In this document: positions 26,458 to 35,405 of the stretch, piece by piece
How positions within the stretch are numbered: position 1 is the first letter of the stretch
Layout of the letters: the number at the start of each line of letters is the position of its first letter
Source of the DNA: Chryseobacterium capnotolerans
GTDB lineage: Bacteria; Bacteroidota; Bacteroidia; Flavobacteriales; Weeksellaceae
Direction of reading: 5' to 3'
NCBI RefSeq assembly: GCF_021278965.1
Contig: NZ_CP065589.1
Coordinates: 3,973,001 to 4,037,000, forward strand
DNA: 64,000 bases
Notes under the pieces: generated by a model
Seen by the model: the letters and a program-made list of their open reading frames with translations, nothing else
Told to the model about the DNA's origin: nothing
Databases searched by the model: none
Translations under genes and position numbers: made by a program

Positions 26458-27456
26458 ATGAGCGAAGAAGTTAAAAAATTCAAAATAACGATAGACGGAC
26501 AGACTACTGAAGTTTTGCCTGGTACTTCTATTTTGGAAGCAGCTAGACAAATCGGTGGTAAATCTGTACCTCCTGCTATGTGTTACTACAGCAAATTGGA
26601 GACCAGCGGAGGAAGATGCAGAACTTGTCTTGTAGAAGTTTCTAAAGGATCTGAAGCAGATCCGCGTCCTATGCCGAAATTGGTAGCAAGCTGCAGAACC
26701 AACGTTATGGATGGTATGGAAGTTAAAAACCTTACTTCTGAGAAAGCTCAGGAAGGAAGAAAAGCAGTTACCGAGTTCTTATTGGTAAACCACCCGCTAG
26801 ACTGTCCTGTTTGTGATCAGGCTGGTGAATGTCATCTTCAGGATCTTGGATATGAGCATGGAAACCTTGAAACAAGAACAGAATTCGAAAGAAATACTTA
26901 CGAAGCTGATGATCTTGGACCTCACATCAAACTGAACATGAACCGTTGTATTCTTTGTGCAAGATGTGTATTAGCTGCTAACCAATTAACAGGTGAAAGA
27001 GAGCACGGTATTCTTTTCAGAGGAGATCACGCTGAAATTTCAACCTATCTAAATAAAGCTTTGGACAATGACTTCATCGGAAACGTTATCGACGTTTGTC
27101 CTGTAGGAGCATTAACAGACAGAACATCCCGTTTTGCAAGCAGAGTATGGTTTACAAAACCTATGAATGCTACTTGTAAGTGTGATAAATGTTCCGGAAA
27201 AGCTGTAGTTTGGATGAAAGGTGACGAAATTGTAAGAGTTACTGCAAGAAAAGACCAATGGGGTGAAGTTGAAGAATTCATCTGTGATACATGCCGTTTC
27301 GAAAGAAAATCTTTATCAGACTGGAACATCGAAGGTCCTAGACATATCGACAGACACTCTGTAATTTCATTGAATCATTACCAGAAGCCAAAAGACGAAT
27401 TGATCATGATCGATAATCCTGGTGCTAAGGAAATCAGTGAAAAAGACGAAAAATAA
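26458..27456 (+). CDS. nuoG: NADH-quinone oxidoreductase subunit G, short form
   Basis: Only 332 residues, against about 700-900 in E. coli or Thermus. The iron-sulfur part is intact: the [2Fe-2S] ligands in CYYSKLETSGGRCRTCLVEV, the His-Cys N5 cluster in HPLDCPVCDQAGECHL, the N4 cluster in CILCARCVLA and VIDVCPVGAL, and the later CKCDKCSGKAV and CDTCRFERK. The large molybdopterin-oxidoreductase-like domain is missing. The frame ends cleanly and no leftover coding sequence follows, so this looks like the native short type, not a truncation. Confidence 0.93.
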   Translation: MSEEVKKFKITIDGQTTEVLPGTSILEAARQIGGKSVPPAMCYYSKLETSGGRCRTCLVEVSKGSEADPRPMPKLVASCRTNVMDGMEVKNLTSEKAQEGRKAVTEFLLVNHPLDCPVCDQAGECHLQDLGYEHGNLETRTEFERNTYEADDLGPHIKLNMNRCILCARCVLAANQLTGEREHGILFRGDHAEISTYLNKALDNDFIGNVIDVCPVGALTDRTSRFASRVWFTKPMNATCKCDKCSGKAVVWMKGDEIVRVTARKDQWGEVEEFICDTCRFERKSLSDWNIEGPRHIDRHSVISLNHYQKPKDELIMIDNPGAKEISEKDEK

Positions 27457-27552
27457 TTTTAATAAAGACAATTAGATTTCAGACACAAGACATCAGACTT
27501 AATCTCATATCTAGTATCTGACATCTCACATCTAAAAATCTTTAAAACAAAA
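27457..27552 (+). repeat. Degenerate short-repeat spacer, nuoG-nuoH
   Basis: Consists of variants of GACATCAGAC and CTCATATCTAGTATCTGACA, CTCACATCTAAAAATC: a roughly 7-10 base periodic ATCT/GACA vocabulary. No gene. Confidence 0.65.
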
Positions 27553-28617
27553 ATGGATTTACTTACATTTAAACTTATACTTGTACTAGCGCTTTTCCTG
27601 CTATCATTAACGATTGCAGCCTACTCTACCTGGGCAGAAAGAAAAGTTGCCTCTATCATGCAGGATAGAATTGGTCCTAACAGAGCTGGACCTTTCGGAT
27701 TACTGCAACCTCTTGCTGACGGTGGTAAATTCTTCTTCAAGGAAGACTTTACGCCTGCCAATGCTGAAAAATTCCTTTTCGTATTGGGACCGGCTTTAGT
27801 AATGTTTATTTCACTAATCACTGGGGCAGTTATTCCTTGGGGTAAAAGTTTAAATATTGCAGGTACTTCTTTTGATCTTCAGGTGGCTAACATTGACGTT
27901 GGTGTACTTTTCATCATCGGAATGGCTTCCATCGGGGTTTACGGAATTATGATCGGAGGTTGGGCTTCGAACAATAAATATTCATTACTAGGTGCTATCC
28001 GTGCTTCTTCTCAGATGATTTCTTATGAATTAGCAATGGGACTAGCACTTCTTTCTATTATTATGATGGCAGGAAGCTTAGACTTAAAAGAAATTACAGA
28101 AAGCCAAAGTACTGGAAAATTATGGGGAGTTATTCCTTGGGTTTCTGGTATGAACTGGAATATTTTCTACCAGCCAATCGCTTTTCTTGTCTTCTTTGTA
28201 GCAGCTTTAGCTGAAACTAACAGACACCCGTTCGATTTACCTGAGTGTGAATCTGAATTGGTAACAGGATACTCTACAGAATACTCTTCCATGAAGTTAG
28301 GTTTATATATGTTCGGGGAATACGTGAACATGTTTATCTCTAATGCTTTCATGGTGGTTCTTTTCTTTGGAGGTTATAACTATCCTGGTATTGAATGGGT
28401 AACGCAGAATTGGGGAGAAAACGTTGCAGGAATCTTAAGTATCGTAGCATTCTTAACGAAAACTGTCATCGGAATCCTGATCTTCATGTGGATCAGATGG
28501 ACACTTCCAAGATTCAGATATGACCAGTTAATGCACTTGGGATGGAAAACATTAATCCCGATGGCATTGGTAAATCTATTAATTACAGGTGCTGTAATTT
28601 TAGCATTTGCAAACTAA
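27553..28617 (+). CDS. nuoH: NADH-quinone oxidoreductase subunit H
   Basis: The 354-residue membrane subunit (ND1) has about eight helices and helps build the quinone tunnel. The signature loops are DRIGPNRAGPFGLLQPLADG and AETNRHPFDLPECESELVTG followed by EYSSMKLGLYMFGEYVNM. It is the first membrane-arm gene after the peripheral-arm block. A 152-base spacer separates it from nuoI. Confidence 0.97.
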   Translation: MDLLTFKLILVLALFLLSLTIAAYSTWAERKVASIMQDRIGPNRAGPFGLLQPLADGGKFFFKEDFTPANAEKFLFVLGPALVMFISLITGAVIPWGKSLNIAGTSFDLQVANIDVGVLFIIGMASIGVYGIMIGGWASNNKYSLLGAIRASSQMISYELAMGLALLSIIMMAGSLDLKEITESQSTGKLWGVIPWVSGMNWNIFYQPIAFLVFFVAALAETNRHPFDLPECESELVTGYSTEYSSMKLGLYMFGEYVNMFISNAFMVVLFFGGYNYPGIEWVTQNWGENVAGILSIVAFLTKTVIGILIFMWIRWTLPRFRYDQLMHLGWKTLIPMALVNLLITGAVILAFAN

Positions 28618-28769
28618 GAAAATTTGAAAATGAGCTGATTTGAAAATTTGATAATGAAATCAAAGTTTTATCTTTAGCCTGTCATATTCAATCATCAATA
28701 TTAAATAATTAAGATAGCAGACAAGATTAGTCTAAAATCTGGTGTCTAACATCTAATATCTATAATTAA
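28618..28769 (+). repeat. Degenerate short-repeat spacer, nuoH-nuoI
   Basis: Begins with GAAAATTTGAAAATGAGC and TGATTTGAAAATTTGATAA and ends with AAAATCTGGTGTCTAACA and TCTAATATCTATAATT. Two repeat vocabularies lie side by side. No gene. Confidence 0.65.
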
Positions 28770-29327
28770 ATGAAACTTACAAACAGATCAAAAGTTGTTT
28801 CCAATAAAGAAATGACCCTTGCTGAAAAAATCTACCTTCCTGCGATCTTTACAGGGATGGGGATTACATTTAAGCATGCTGTAAGAACCGTGATAAAGGG
28901 TGCTCCCGCAGTATATTCGTATCCGGAAGTACAGAAACCAAGAACTACCATCTGGAGAGGTCAGCACGTTTTGAAAAGAGACGAGGAAGGCAGAGAAAGA
29001 TGTACTGCTTGTGGACTTTGTGCGGTAGCTTGTCCTGCAGAAGCCATTACGATGACTGCTGCTGAAAGAACTAAAGAGGAAAAAGGGCTTTACAGAGAAG
29101 AAAAATACGCTTCAGTATATGAAATCAATATGCTAAGATGTATTTTCTGCGGTATGTGTGAAGAAGCTTGTCCTAAATCTGCCATTTATCTTACCGATAG
29201 ATTGGTAGACGTAGAAACCAACAGAGGTTCTTTCATTTACGGAAAAGATAAATTAGTTGAAAAAATAAATGAAAGGATTGACATCACGACAAGACAATCC
29301 GAGAAACAAAAAAATGCGGTAAAATAA
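28770..29327 (+). CDS. nuoI: NADH-quinone oxidoreductase subunit I
   Basis: The 185-residue ferredoxin-like subunit carries clusters N6a and N6b. The two [4Fe-4S] motifs are CTACGLCAVACP and CIFCGMCEEACP. An N-terminal amphipathic segment attaches it to the membrane arm. Its stop codon overlaps the nuoJ start by one base (TAATG). Confidence 0.97.
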   Translation: MKLTNRSKVVSNKEMTLAEKIYLPAIFTGMGITFKHAVRTVIKGAPAVYSYPEVQKPRTTIWRGQHVLKRDEEGRERCTACGLCAVACPAEAITMTAAERTKEEKGLYREEKYASVYEINMLRCIFCGMCEEACPKSAIYLTDRLVDVETNRGSFIYGKDKLVEKINERIDITTRQSEKQKNAVK

Positions 29328-29824
29328 TGGATCAGTTTTTATTTTTCTTGGTGGCGTTTTTAGCAGTGTCAAGTGCGGTGTATTTCGTATTTGCCAAAAA
29401 TCCTTTATATGCTATTTTGTCATTAATTGTTACGATGTTTTCAATTGCCGGAATGTACATTCTTTTGAATGCTCAATTCTTAGCAATTATCCAGATTATA
29501 GTGTATGCAGGTGCTATCATGGTACTTTTCCTTTACATTCTAATGATGCTTAACCTTAATAAAGCAGACGAAAGTAAGAAGGGTAATACTTTAAAATTTA
29601 TTGGAGTTTTTACTGCAGGTCTTCTTTTAGTTGGAGTTTTAGGAGTATTCAGAGGCGTTCAGCAAAACCATATTGTTGTAGAGAATGTAGACAGAGGGGT
29701 TGGTCTTACTAAAAATCTGGGTAGACTTTTGTTTAATGAATATGTTTTACCGTTTGAGCTTGCTTCTATCCTGATTTTAGCAGGTATTGTAGGTGCGGTA
29801 TTAATCGGTAAAAAAGATTTATAA
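29327..29824 (+). CDS. nuoJ: NADH-quinone oxidoreductase subunit J
   Basis: The 165-residue membrane subunit (ND6) has five hydrophobic helices; QIIVYAGAIMVLFLYILMML is the conserved kinked helix. It overlaps nuoI by one base and precedes nuoK by four, so the genes are translationally linked. Confidence 0.95.
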   Translation: MDQFLFFLVAFLAVSSAVYFVFAKNPLYAILSLIVTMFSIAGMYILLNAQFLAIIQIIVYAGAIMVLFLYILMMLNLNKADESKKGNTLKFIGVFTAGLLLVGVLGVFRGVQQNHIVVENVDRGVGLTKNLGRLLFNEYVLPFELASILILAGIVGAVLIGKKDL

Positions 29825-29828
29825 AATT

Positions 29829-30158
29829 ATGGGAGAAGTAAATACATTTATACAAAGCATCCCTTTGGATTACTTCATTATCCTTTGTTCAGTATTGTTC
29901 TGCTTAGGAGTGATGGGAGTATTGCTTAGAAAAAATGCTATTGTGATTCTAGGCTGTGTAGAGCTTATGCTTAACTCTGTAAACCTTTTATTGGCTGCTT
30001 TTTCAGCATACAAAGGAAATGGAGACGGACAGCTTTTAGTGTTCTTCATTATGGTGGTAGCTGCTGCTGAAGTAGCGGTAGGTCTGGCAATTATTGCTAT
30101 GCTGTATAGAAATACCCGTTCTGTAGATGTGAGTATATTTAATAAATTAAGAGGATAA
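29829..30158 (+). CDS. nuoK: NADH-quinone oxidoreductase subunit K
   Basis: The 109-residue three-helix subunit (ND4L) contains the conserved helix-2 stretch GCVELMLNSVNLLLAAF, whose buried glutamate is part of the proton path, and a second acidic helix residue in AAAEVAVGLAIIAML. nuoL starts two bases after the stop. Confidence 0.96.
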   Translation: MGEVNTFIQSIPLDYFIILCSVLFCLGVMGVLLRKNAIVILGCVELMLNSVNLLLAAFSAYKGNGDGQLLVFFIMVVAAAEVAVGLAIIAMLYRNTRSVDVSIFNKLRG

Positions 30159-30160
30159 GA

Positions 30161-32074
30161 ATGGAGAATTTAGTATATGCAATAGTACTTTTACCACTTT
30201 TAGGGTTTCTTATTAACGGTTTATTCGGAAAAAATCTTCCAAAAATAGTAGTTGGTTCTTTGGCAACAGCAATGGTTTTCGGATCATTCTGTATTGCTGT
30301 AAGTCTTTTCATGAATTTCAATTCTGAAAGCCAGCCTGTAATCGTAAAAGCTTTTGAATGGTTTAGAGTAAACGGAGTTCAGATCAATTTTGGATTCCAG
30401 ATTGATCAACTTTCTTTAATGATGGTTATGATCATCACGGGTATCGGTTCACTGATTCACTTATACTCTATCGGATATATGAGTCATGATAAAGGATTCT
30501 ATAAGTTCTTTACTTACCTGAATCTTTTCATCTTCTCAATGTTACTTTTAGTGATGGGAAGCAACTACCTTATCTTATTCATCGGATGGGAAGGTGTAGG
30601 TCTTTGTTCTTACCTGTTGATCGGATTCTGGTATACCAACGAAGAATACGGTAAAGCGGCAAGAAAAGCTTTCATCATGAACAGAATTGGTGACTTGGCA
30701 TTATTGATCGGTATCTTTATGATTGCTGCTCAAACTAATGCTGTAGATTACCTTTCTGTAGCTGAAAATGCTTCAAAATTTGAATTAGACGGAACAGTGA
30801 TTATCTTTATCACAGCGAGTTTATTCATCGGTGCTACCGGTAAATCTGCTCAGGTTCCATTATATACTTGGTTACCAGACGCGATGGCTGGGCCAACTCC
30901 TGTTTCTGCATTAATTCACGCGGCAACCATGGTAACGGCGGGTATCTATTTAGTAGTAAGATCTAACTTCTTATTTACTTTAGCTCCAACGGTACAAGGA
31001 GGAATTTTATTCATCGGATTCTTAACGGCAGCTTTAGCAGGATTCTACGCACTACGTCAGAACGATATCAAAAAAGTATTGGCATACTCAACTGTTTCAC
31101 AGCTTGGATTTATGTTTATCGCTTTAGGTCTTGGTGCTTATACAACAGCAATGTTCCACGTAATGACGCACGCTTTCTTTAAAGCTTTACTATTCTTAGG
31201 AGCAGGTTCTGTAATACATGCGATGAGCAACGAACAGGATATGCGTTTCATGGGAGGTCTTAAGAAATATATTCCTCTTACCCACGCTACATTCCTTATC
31301 GGAACATTAGCCATTTCAGGTTTCCCTCTGTTATCAGGGATGATCTCTAAAGACGAAATTTTAGTAGCAGCTTTCGCTAAAAACCCTGTTTACTGGGTAA
31401 TCTTATTTGTTTTAGCGGCAATGACTGCAACGTATATGTTCAGACTATATTATCTGACTTTCCACGGAGAGTTCAGAGGTACCGAAGAGCAGAAACACCA
31501 CTTACACGAAAGCCCGTCTAATATGACATTACCATTGATCGTATTGGCTATCCTTTCTGTAGTTGGAGGTTTCATCAACCTGCCACACTTCATCGGTCAC
31601 GGACACTATGCTAAACTGATGGAATGGTTGAAGCCTGTTCTTACGGAACAAAGCTACAGCCAAATGGAAGCTACTCTTTCAGGAGTACCTTTCAACACTG
31701 AAATGATCTTATTAGCAGCAACAGTATTAATGTTCTTCTCTGTATGGTTTATCGTAAGAAATACCTACGTGAAAAAGAAAAAAATGGCTGTGGCAGAAGA
31801 AAGCTATACCGGATGGGAAAAGCTTTCTGCTAAGAAATTATATGTAGACGAACTTTACAACGCATTGATTGTAAAAACTGTTGAAGGATTAGGACGCGGA
31901 GGAAAGATGTTTGATAAGGGTATCTTAGACCGTTTTGTAAACTTTGTAGGTGATGGTGCTGAAGACAGCGGTAAAGCTATGAAGCGTGTACAAAACGGAA
32001 ATGTAGAGACGTATATTCTTATCATGTCTTTAGCTGTGGGAATTATATTAATTGTTAACTTTTTATTACAATAA
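30161..32074 (+). CDS. nuoL: NADH-quinone oxidoreductase subunit L
   Basis: The 637-residue antiporter-like subunit (ND5) has many helices and a C-terminal lateral helix. Conserved blocks are FIGWEGVGLCSYLLIGFW, MNRIGDLALLIGIF, YTWLPDAMAGPTPVSALIHA with TMVTAGIYLVVR, and SQLGFMFIALGLGAY. It pumps protons at the distal end of the membrane arm. nuoM follows after two bases. Confidence 0.97.
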   Translation: MENLVYAIVLLPLLGFLINGLFGKNLPKIVVGSLATAMVFGSFCIAVSLFMNFNSESQPVIVKAFEWFRVNGVQINFGFQIDQLSLMMVMIITGIGSLIHLYSIGYMSHDKGFYKFFTYLNLFIFSMLLLVMGSNYLILFIGWEGVGLCSYLLIGFWYTNEEYGKAARKAFIMNRIGDLALLIGIFMIAAQTNAVDYLSVAENASKFELDGTVIIFITASLFIGATGKSAQVPLYTWLPDAMAGPTPVSALIHAATMVTAGIYLVVRSNFLFTLAPTVQGGILFIGFLTAALAGFYALRQNDIKKVLAYSTVSQLGFMFIALGLGAYTTAMFHVMTHAFFKALLFLGAGSVIHAMSNEQDMRFMGGLKKYIPLTHATFLIGTLAISGFPLLSGMISKDEILVAAFAKNPVYWVILFVLAAMTATYMFRLYYLTFHGEFRGTEEQKHHLHESPSNMTLPLIVLAILSVVGGFINLPHFIGHGHYAKLMEWLKPVLTEQSYSQMEATLSGVPFNTEMILLAATVLMFFSVWFIVRNTYVKKKKMAVAEESYTGWEKLSAKKLYVDELYNALIVKTVEGLGRGGKMFDKGILDRFVNFVGDGAEDSGKAMKRVQNGNVETYILIMSLAVGIILIVNFLLQ

Positions 32075-32076
32075 TA

Positions 32077-33570
32077 ATGTCTTGTTTATTATTAACATTA
32101 TTACTATTACCTCTAGTAGGTTCGGGATTAGTTTTTGCGTGGAAGAGTAATTCCAGCAAATATTTGGCACTAGGAATCGCATTGGTTCAAATGCTTCTTA
32201 CGTTCTATGTACTTTCGGATTTTGATTTTACTCCGACAGTAGACAGCGTATTGCAGCACGAGATCAATTATCCTTGGTCACAATTTATGAAGAGCTCTCT
32301 TCACTTCGGTATCGATGGGATGAGTATGCTTCTTTTATTGCTGACTAACATCTTAGCGCCAATCATCATTTTATCTTCTTTCAATGAAAATGTAAGCTAC
32401 AGAAATACATTCTACGGATTGATTCTGTTGATGCAATTCGGTCTTGTAGGAGTATTTACTTCTTTAGACGGATTATTGTTCTACATTTTCTGGGAAGTAA
32501 CTTTGATTCCAATTTGGTTTATTGCCGGACTTTGGGGACAAGAGAATAAAAGGTTTGAATTCACTACGAAGTTCTTCGTATATACATTCGTTGGATCTTT
32601 ATTTATGTTAGCAGGATTGATCTATGTGTACAACCACTCTGCATCATTCGCATTAACAGATCTTTACAATGCGCAACTGAACGAAACTCAACAGACTGTG
32701 GTATTCTGGTTTATTTTCTTTGCTTTTGCAGTGAAATTACCGGTATTCCCTTTCCATACCTGGCAGCCTGACACCTATACCTACTCTCCTACTCAAGGAT
32801 CGATGTTGTTATCCGGTATCATGCTTAAGATGGCAGTTTATGGTGTAATGCGTTATTTACTTCCAATTACTCCACTTCCGATTGCCGGAATTTCAGGACA
32901 GATTGTAATCATCCTTGCGATCGTAGGAATTGTTCACGGAGCATTGATTGCGATCATCCAGACAGATATGAAGAGAATCATCGCTTATTCATCTTTCTCT
33001 CACGTAGGATTGATGGTAGCGGGTATCTTCGCCTCAGCAGTAGTTACTTTAAGAGGAACTTTCAATGTGGAAGGTGCTGAAGGAGCATTGGTACAAACTT
33101 TCGCTCACGGTATCAACGTTGTTGGATTATTCTACTGTTGCGATATTTTATACAAGAGATTTAAATCAAGAGATATCAGACAAATGGGTGGTTTAGCTAA
33201 AGTAGCGCCTAAGTTTGCTGTTTTATTCCTGATTATTATATTAGGTTCAATGGGAGTTCCATTGACGAATGGATTCATCGGAGAATTTATCCTGCTAAAA
33301 GCAGTATATGATTTCAACGGAACAGCAGCAGTAATTGCTGGTCTTACGGTAATTCTTTGTGCAGTGTACTTATTGAGATTCTACGGAAAAGCAATGTTTG
33401 GAGAAGGAAATGCAGAAGTATTAAGCACAGCAAAAGATTTATCTGGTGTAGAATTCTCTGTATTGGCGAGTTTAGCGGTTTTTGTGATCTTACTTGGTAT
33501 TTTCCCACAACCGGTAATAGAAATGGTGAGTAGTTCAGTGAAGTTTATCTACACAGCGATGGCTAACTAA
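32077..33570 (+). CDS. nuoM: NADH-quinone oxidoreductase subunit M
   Basis: The 497-residue antiporter-like subunit (ND4). FYIFWEVTLIPIWFIAGLWG holds the key helix-5 glutamate, FAVKLPVFPFHTWQPDTYTY the helix-7 lysine region, and SSFSHVGLMVAGIF the later conserved block. It starts two bases after nuoL. A 152-base repeat-rich spacer separates it from nuoN. Confidence 0.97.
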   Translation: MSCLLLTLLLLPLVGSGLVFAWKSNSSKYLALGIALVQMLLTFYVLSDFDFTPTVDSVLQHEINYPWSQFMKSSLHFGIDGMSMLLLLLTNILAPIIILSSFNENVSYRNTFYGLILLMQFGLVGVFTSLDGLLFYIFWEVTLIPIWFIAGLWGQENKRFEFTTKFFVYTFVGSLFMLAGLIYVYNHSASFALTDLYNAQLNETQQTVVFWFIFFAFAVKLPVFPFHTWQPDTYTYSPTQGSMLLSGIMLKMAVYGVMRYLLPITPLPIAGISGQIVIILAIVGIVHGALIAIIQTDMKRIIAYSSFSHVGLMVAGIFASAVVTLRGTFNVEGAEGALVQTFAHGINVVGLFYCCDILYKRFKSRDIRQMGGLAKVAPKFAVLFLIIILGSMGVPLTNGFIGEFILLKAVYDFNGTAAVIAGLTVILCAVYLLRFYGKAMFGEGNAEVLSTAKDLSGVEFSVLASLAVFVILLGIFPQPVIEMVSSSVKFIYTAMAN

Positions 33571-33722
33571 AAAATTAAAAGATTTAAAAATTAAAAAAAT
33601 AAGAGATTAGAGAGCATAAAGATAAAAGACGAAGAGATAAGAGACGGGAATTTTTGAACCGGAAACTTTACACTCTGAACCTTGAACTTTAAACTTCAGA
33701 TCTCACATCTCAAATCTATATT
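33571..33722 (+). repeat. Degenerate short-repeat spacer, nuoM-nuoN
   Basis: Three vocabularies in order: AAAATTAAAAGATTTAAAAA, then AAGAGATTAGAGAGC and AAAGACGAAGAGATAAGAGA, then ACTCTGAACCTTGAACTTTA with ATCTCACATCTCAAATCT. It is strongly purine-rich on the mRNA strand in the middle. No gene. Confidence 0.65.
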
Positions 33723-35102
33723 ATGAGTGTTTTAATTATTGTTTTCCTAACGGCAGTTATTGCGTTATTTTCAGGAGTTTTCGAACATGGAAAATTCGCA
33801 AGATACATTGGGATTTTGGGTTTAATCATCGCATTGTATGTAAGCTTTATGCCTGAATGTTCGTTCTTCGATCACTACAAGCATATGTATGAATACAGTG
33901 CCAATACTGCATTATTCACTAAATTATCCATTGTAACAACTTTATTGTTATTCTTCCTGGGAGGTTTTGCATTCAGCAATCACAGAAGCCACCAGTCAGA
34001 ATTATATGCATTAATGTTATTTGCATTATGTGGAGGAATCGTACTTTTCGGATACCAGAACCTGGTTACCATGTTCTTAGGTGTTGAAATCCTTTCCATC
34101 CCGTTATATGTAATGGCTGGTGCCAACAAAACTGATTTAAGATCAAATGAAGCTTCAATCAAGTATTTCTTAATGGGTGCATTCGCGACAGGTTTCTTAC
34201 TTTTCGGGATCGCATTTATTTATGGAAGTGCCGGAAGCTTTGATTTATATAAAATCCACGACTTTGGAGTAGCCAATGCTTCAAACGTAATGTTCATCCT
34301 AGGAGTATTACTTATTCTTTGTGCATTGGCATTTAAAGTGGCTTTAGCACCTTTCCACATGTGGAGCCCTGATGTATATGCAGGATCACCTTCATTAATC
34401 ACGGCTTTCATGGCAAGTGTGGTAAAAATCTCAGGATTCTTCGCATTGTTCAGATTAATGACAATCGGATTTGCCGGAGTTACTCACGAATGGATTAATG
34501 TTTTAGGAGTATTCTTAATCATTACTTTATTATTGGCAAACGTTATGGGTCTTGCTCAGACGAATGCAAAAAGAATGTTGGCTTACTCTTCAGTTTCTCA
34601 CGCAGGATATATCGGATTGGTATTCTTCGGAATGACAAGTCTTTCTACTTATAACTTAGCGTTCTATTTATTCGCTTATGCTTTATCTACAGTAGGAGTT
34701 TTCATGTGTCTGATCTGGGTAGAGAAATTAAAAAGAGAAACTTCTTTCGGAGCTTTCAAAGGATTGGCAAAAACAGAACCTTTATTGGCAACAGCTGCAG
34801 CGATCTCTATGCTTTCAATGGCAGGGGTTCCACTAACGGCTGGTTTCATGGGGAAATTTGCTTTATTCTCTCAGGCAATGAACGGAGCAGCTTTCTTAGT
34901 ACTGGTAGCAGTTTTAGGTTCTGCCCTATCTATCGCTTACTATTTAAGATTAATTATCGCGATGTTCTTCTTTAAAGAATCAACATTCAAATCATCAGAA
35001 AAAGTAACGCTTACTTACAATATTGTTGCAGTATTTGTAATCGCTGCCATTATCATCCTTGGAGTTTTCCCGGATCTGTTTGCAAAAGTGTTCGGATTAT
35101 AA
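33723..35102 (+). CDS. nuoN: NADH-quinone oxidoreductase subunit N
   Basis: The 459-residue antiporter-like subunit (ND2) is the last nuo gene. Typical blocks are FLGVEILSIPLYVMAGANK (helix-5 glutamate), LAFKVALAPFHMWSPDVYAG and AYSSVSHAGYIGLVFFGM. A strong terminator follows 20 bases after the stop and ends the operon. Confidence 0.97.
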   Translation: MSVLIIVFLTAVIALFSGVFEHGKFARYIGILGLIIALYVSFMPECSFFDHYKHMYEYSANTALFTKLSIVTTLLLFFLGGFAFSNHRSHQSELYALMLFALCGGIVLFGYQNLVTMFLGVEILSIPLYVMAGANKTDLRSNEASIKYFLMGAFATGFLLFGIAFIYGSAGSFDLYKIHDFGVANASNVMFILGVLLILCALAFKVALAPFHMWSPDVYAGSPSLITAFMASVVKISGFFALFRLMTIGFAGVTHEWINVLGVFLIITLLLANVMGLAQTNAKRMLAYSSVSHAGYIGLVFFGMTSLSTYNLAFYLFAYALSTVGVFMCLIWVEKLKRETSFGAFKGLAKTEPLLATAAAISMLSMAGVPLTAGFMGKFALFSQAMNGAAFLVLVAVLGSALSIAYYLRLIIAMFFFKESTFKSSEKVTLTYNIVAVFVIAAIIILGVFPDLFAKVFGL

Positions 35103-35405
35103 AAAGTTATCCATACTATATCAAAAAAACCTTTCAGAGATCTGAAAGGTTTTTTTATGTACTTAAGTTTTTAACCTCCTGTGACAGAAAATTCTATGAA
35201 ATAACTTCTTCTTCAGGAACACAGTTCTACTCAAACATCAGATTAAGTTGTATCCGGAGTATAAAATTACTCCCTGATTTCAGGGATAATTGCCTTATTA
35301 ATAGATATTTCACATGATTTGGAAGGCTTTTTTGTAAGATTTTTTCTAAATTTCATGCTGAGAAATGAATCTCAGTATTAAAAAAAATCATTAATCACCA
35401 ATCAC
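35103..35405. other. Intergenic region between nuoN and the LysM gene
   Basis: Apart from the nuo terminator I see no gene. TAAATTTC at 35347-35354 is one base off the -7 consensus, and a TTTG lies 26 bases before it, so the effector module promoter is probably here. Confidence 0.4.
35123..35157 (+). terminator. Terminator of the nuo operon
   Basis: ACCTTTCAGA and TCTGAAAGGT pair perfectly around GA, flanked by A-run and seven T. Confidence 0.9.

Noticed and set aside
26458..27456. nuoG as a truncated pseudogene
   Set aside because: All iron-sulfur motifs are intact, the end is clean, the following spacer has no remnant, and the rest of the operon is complete.
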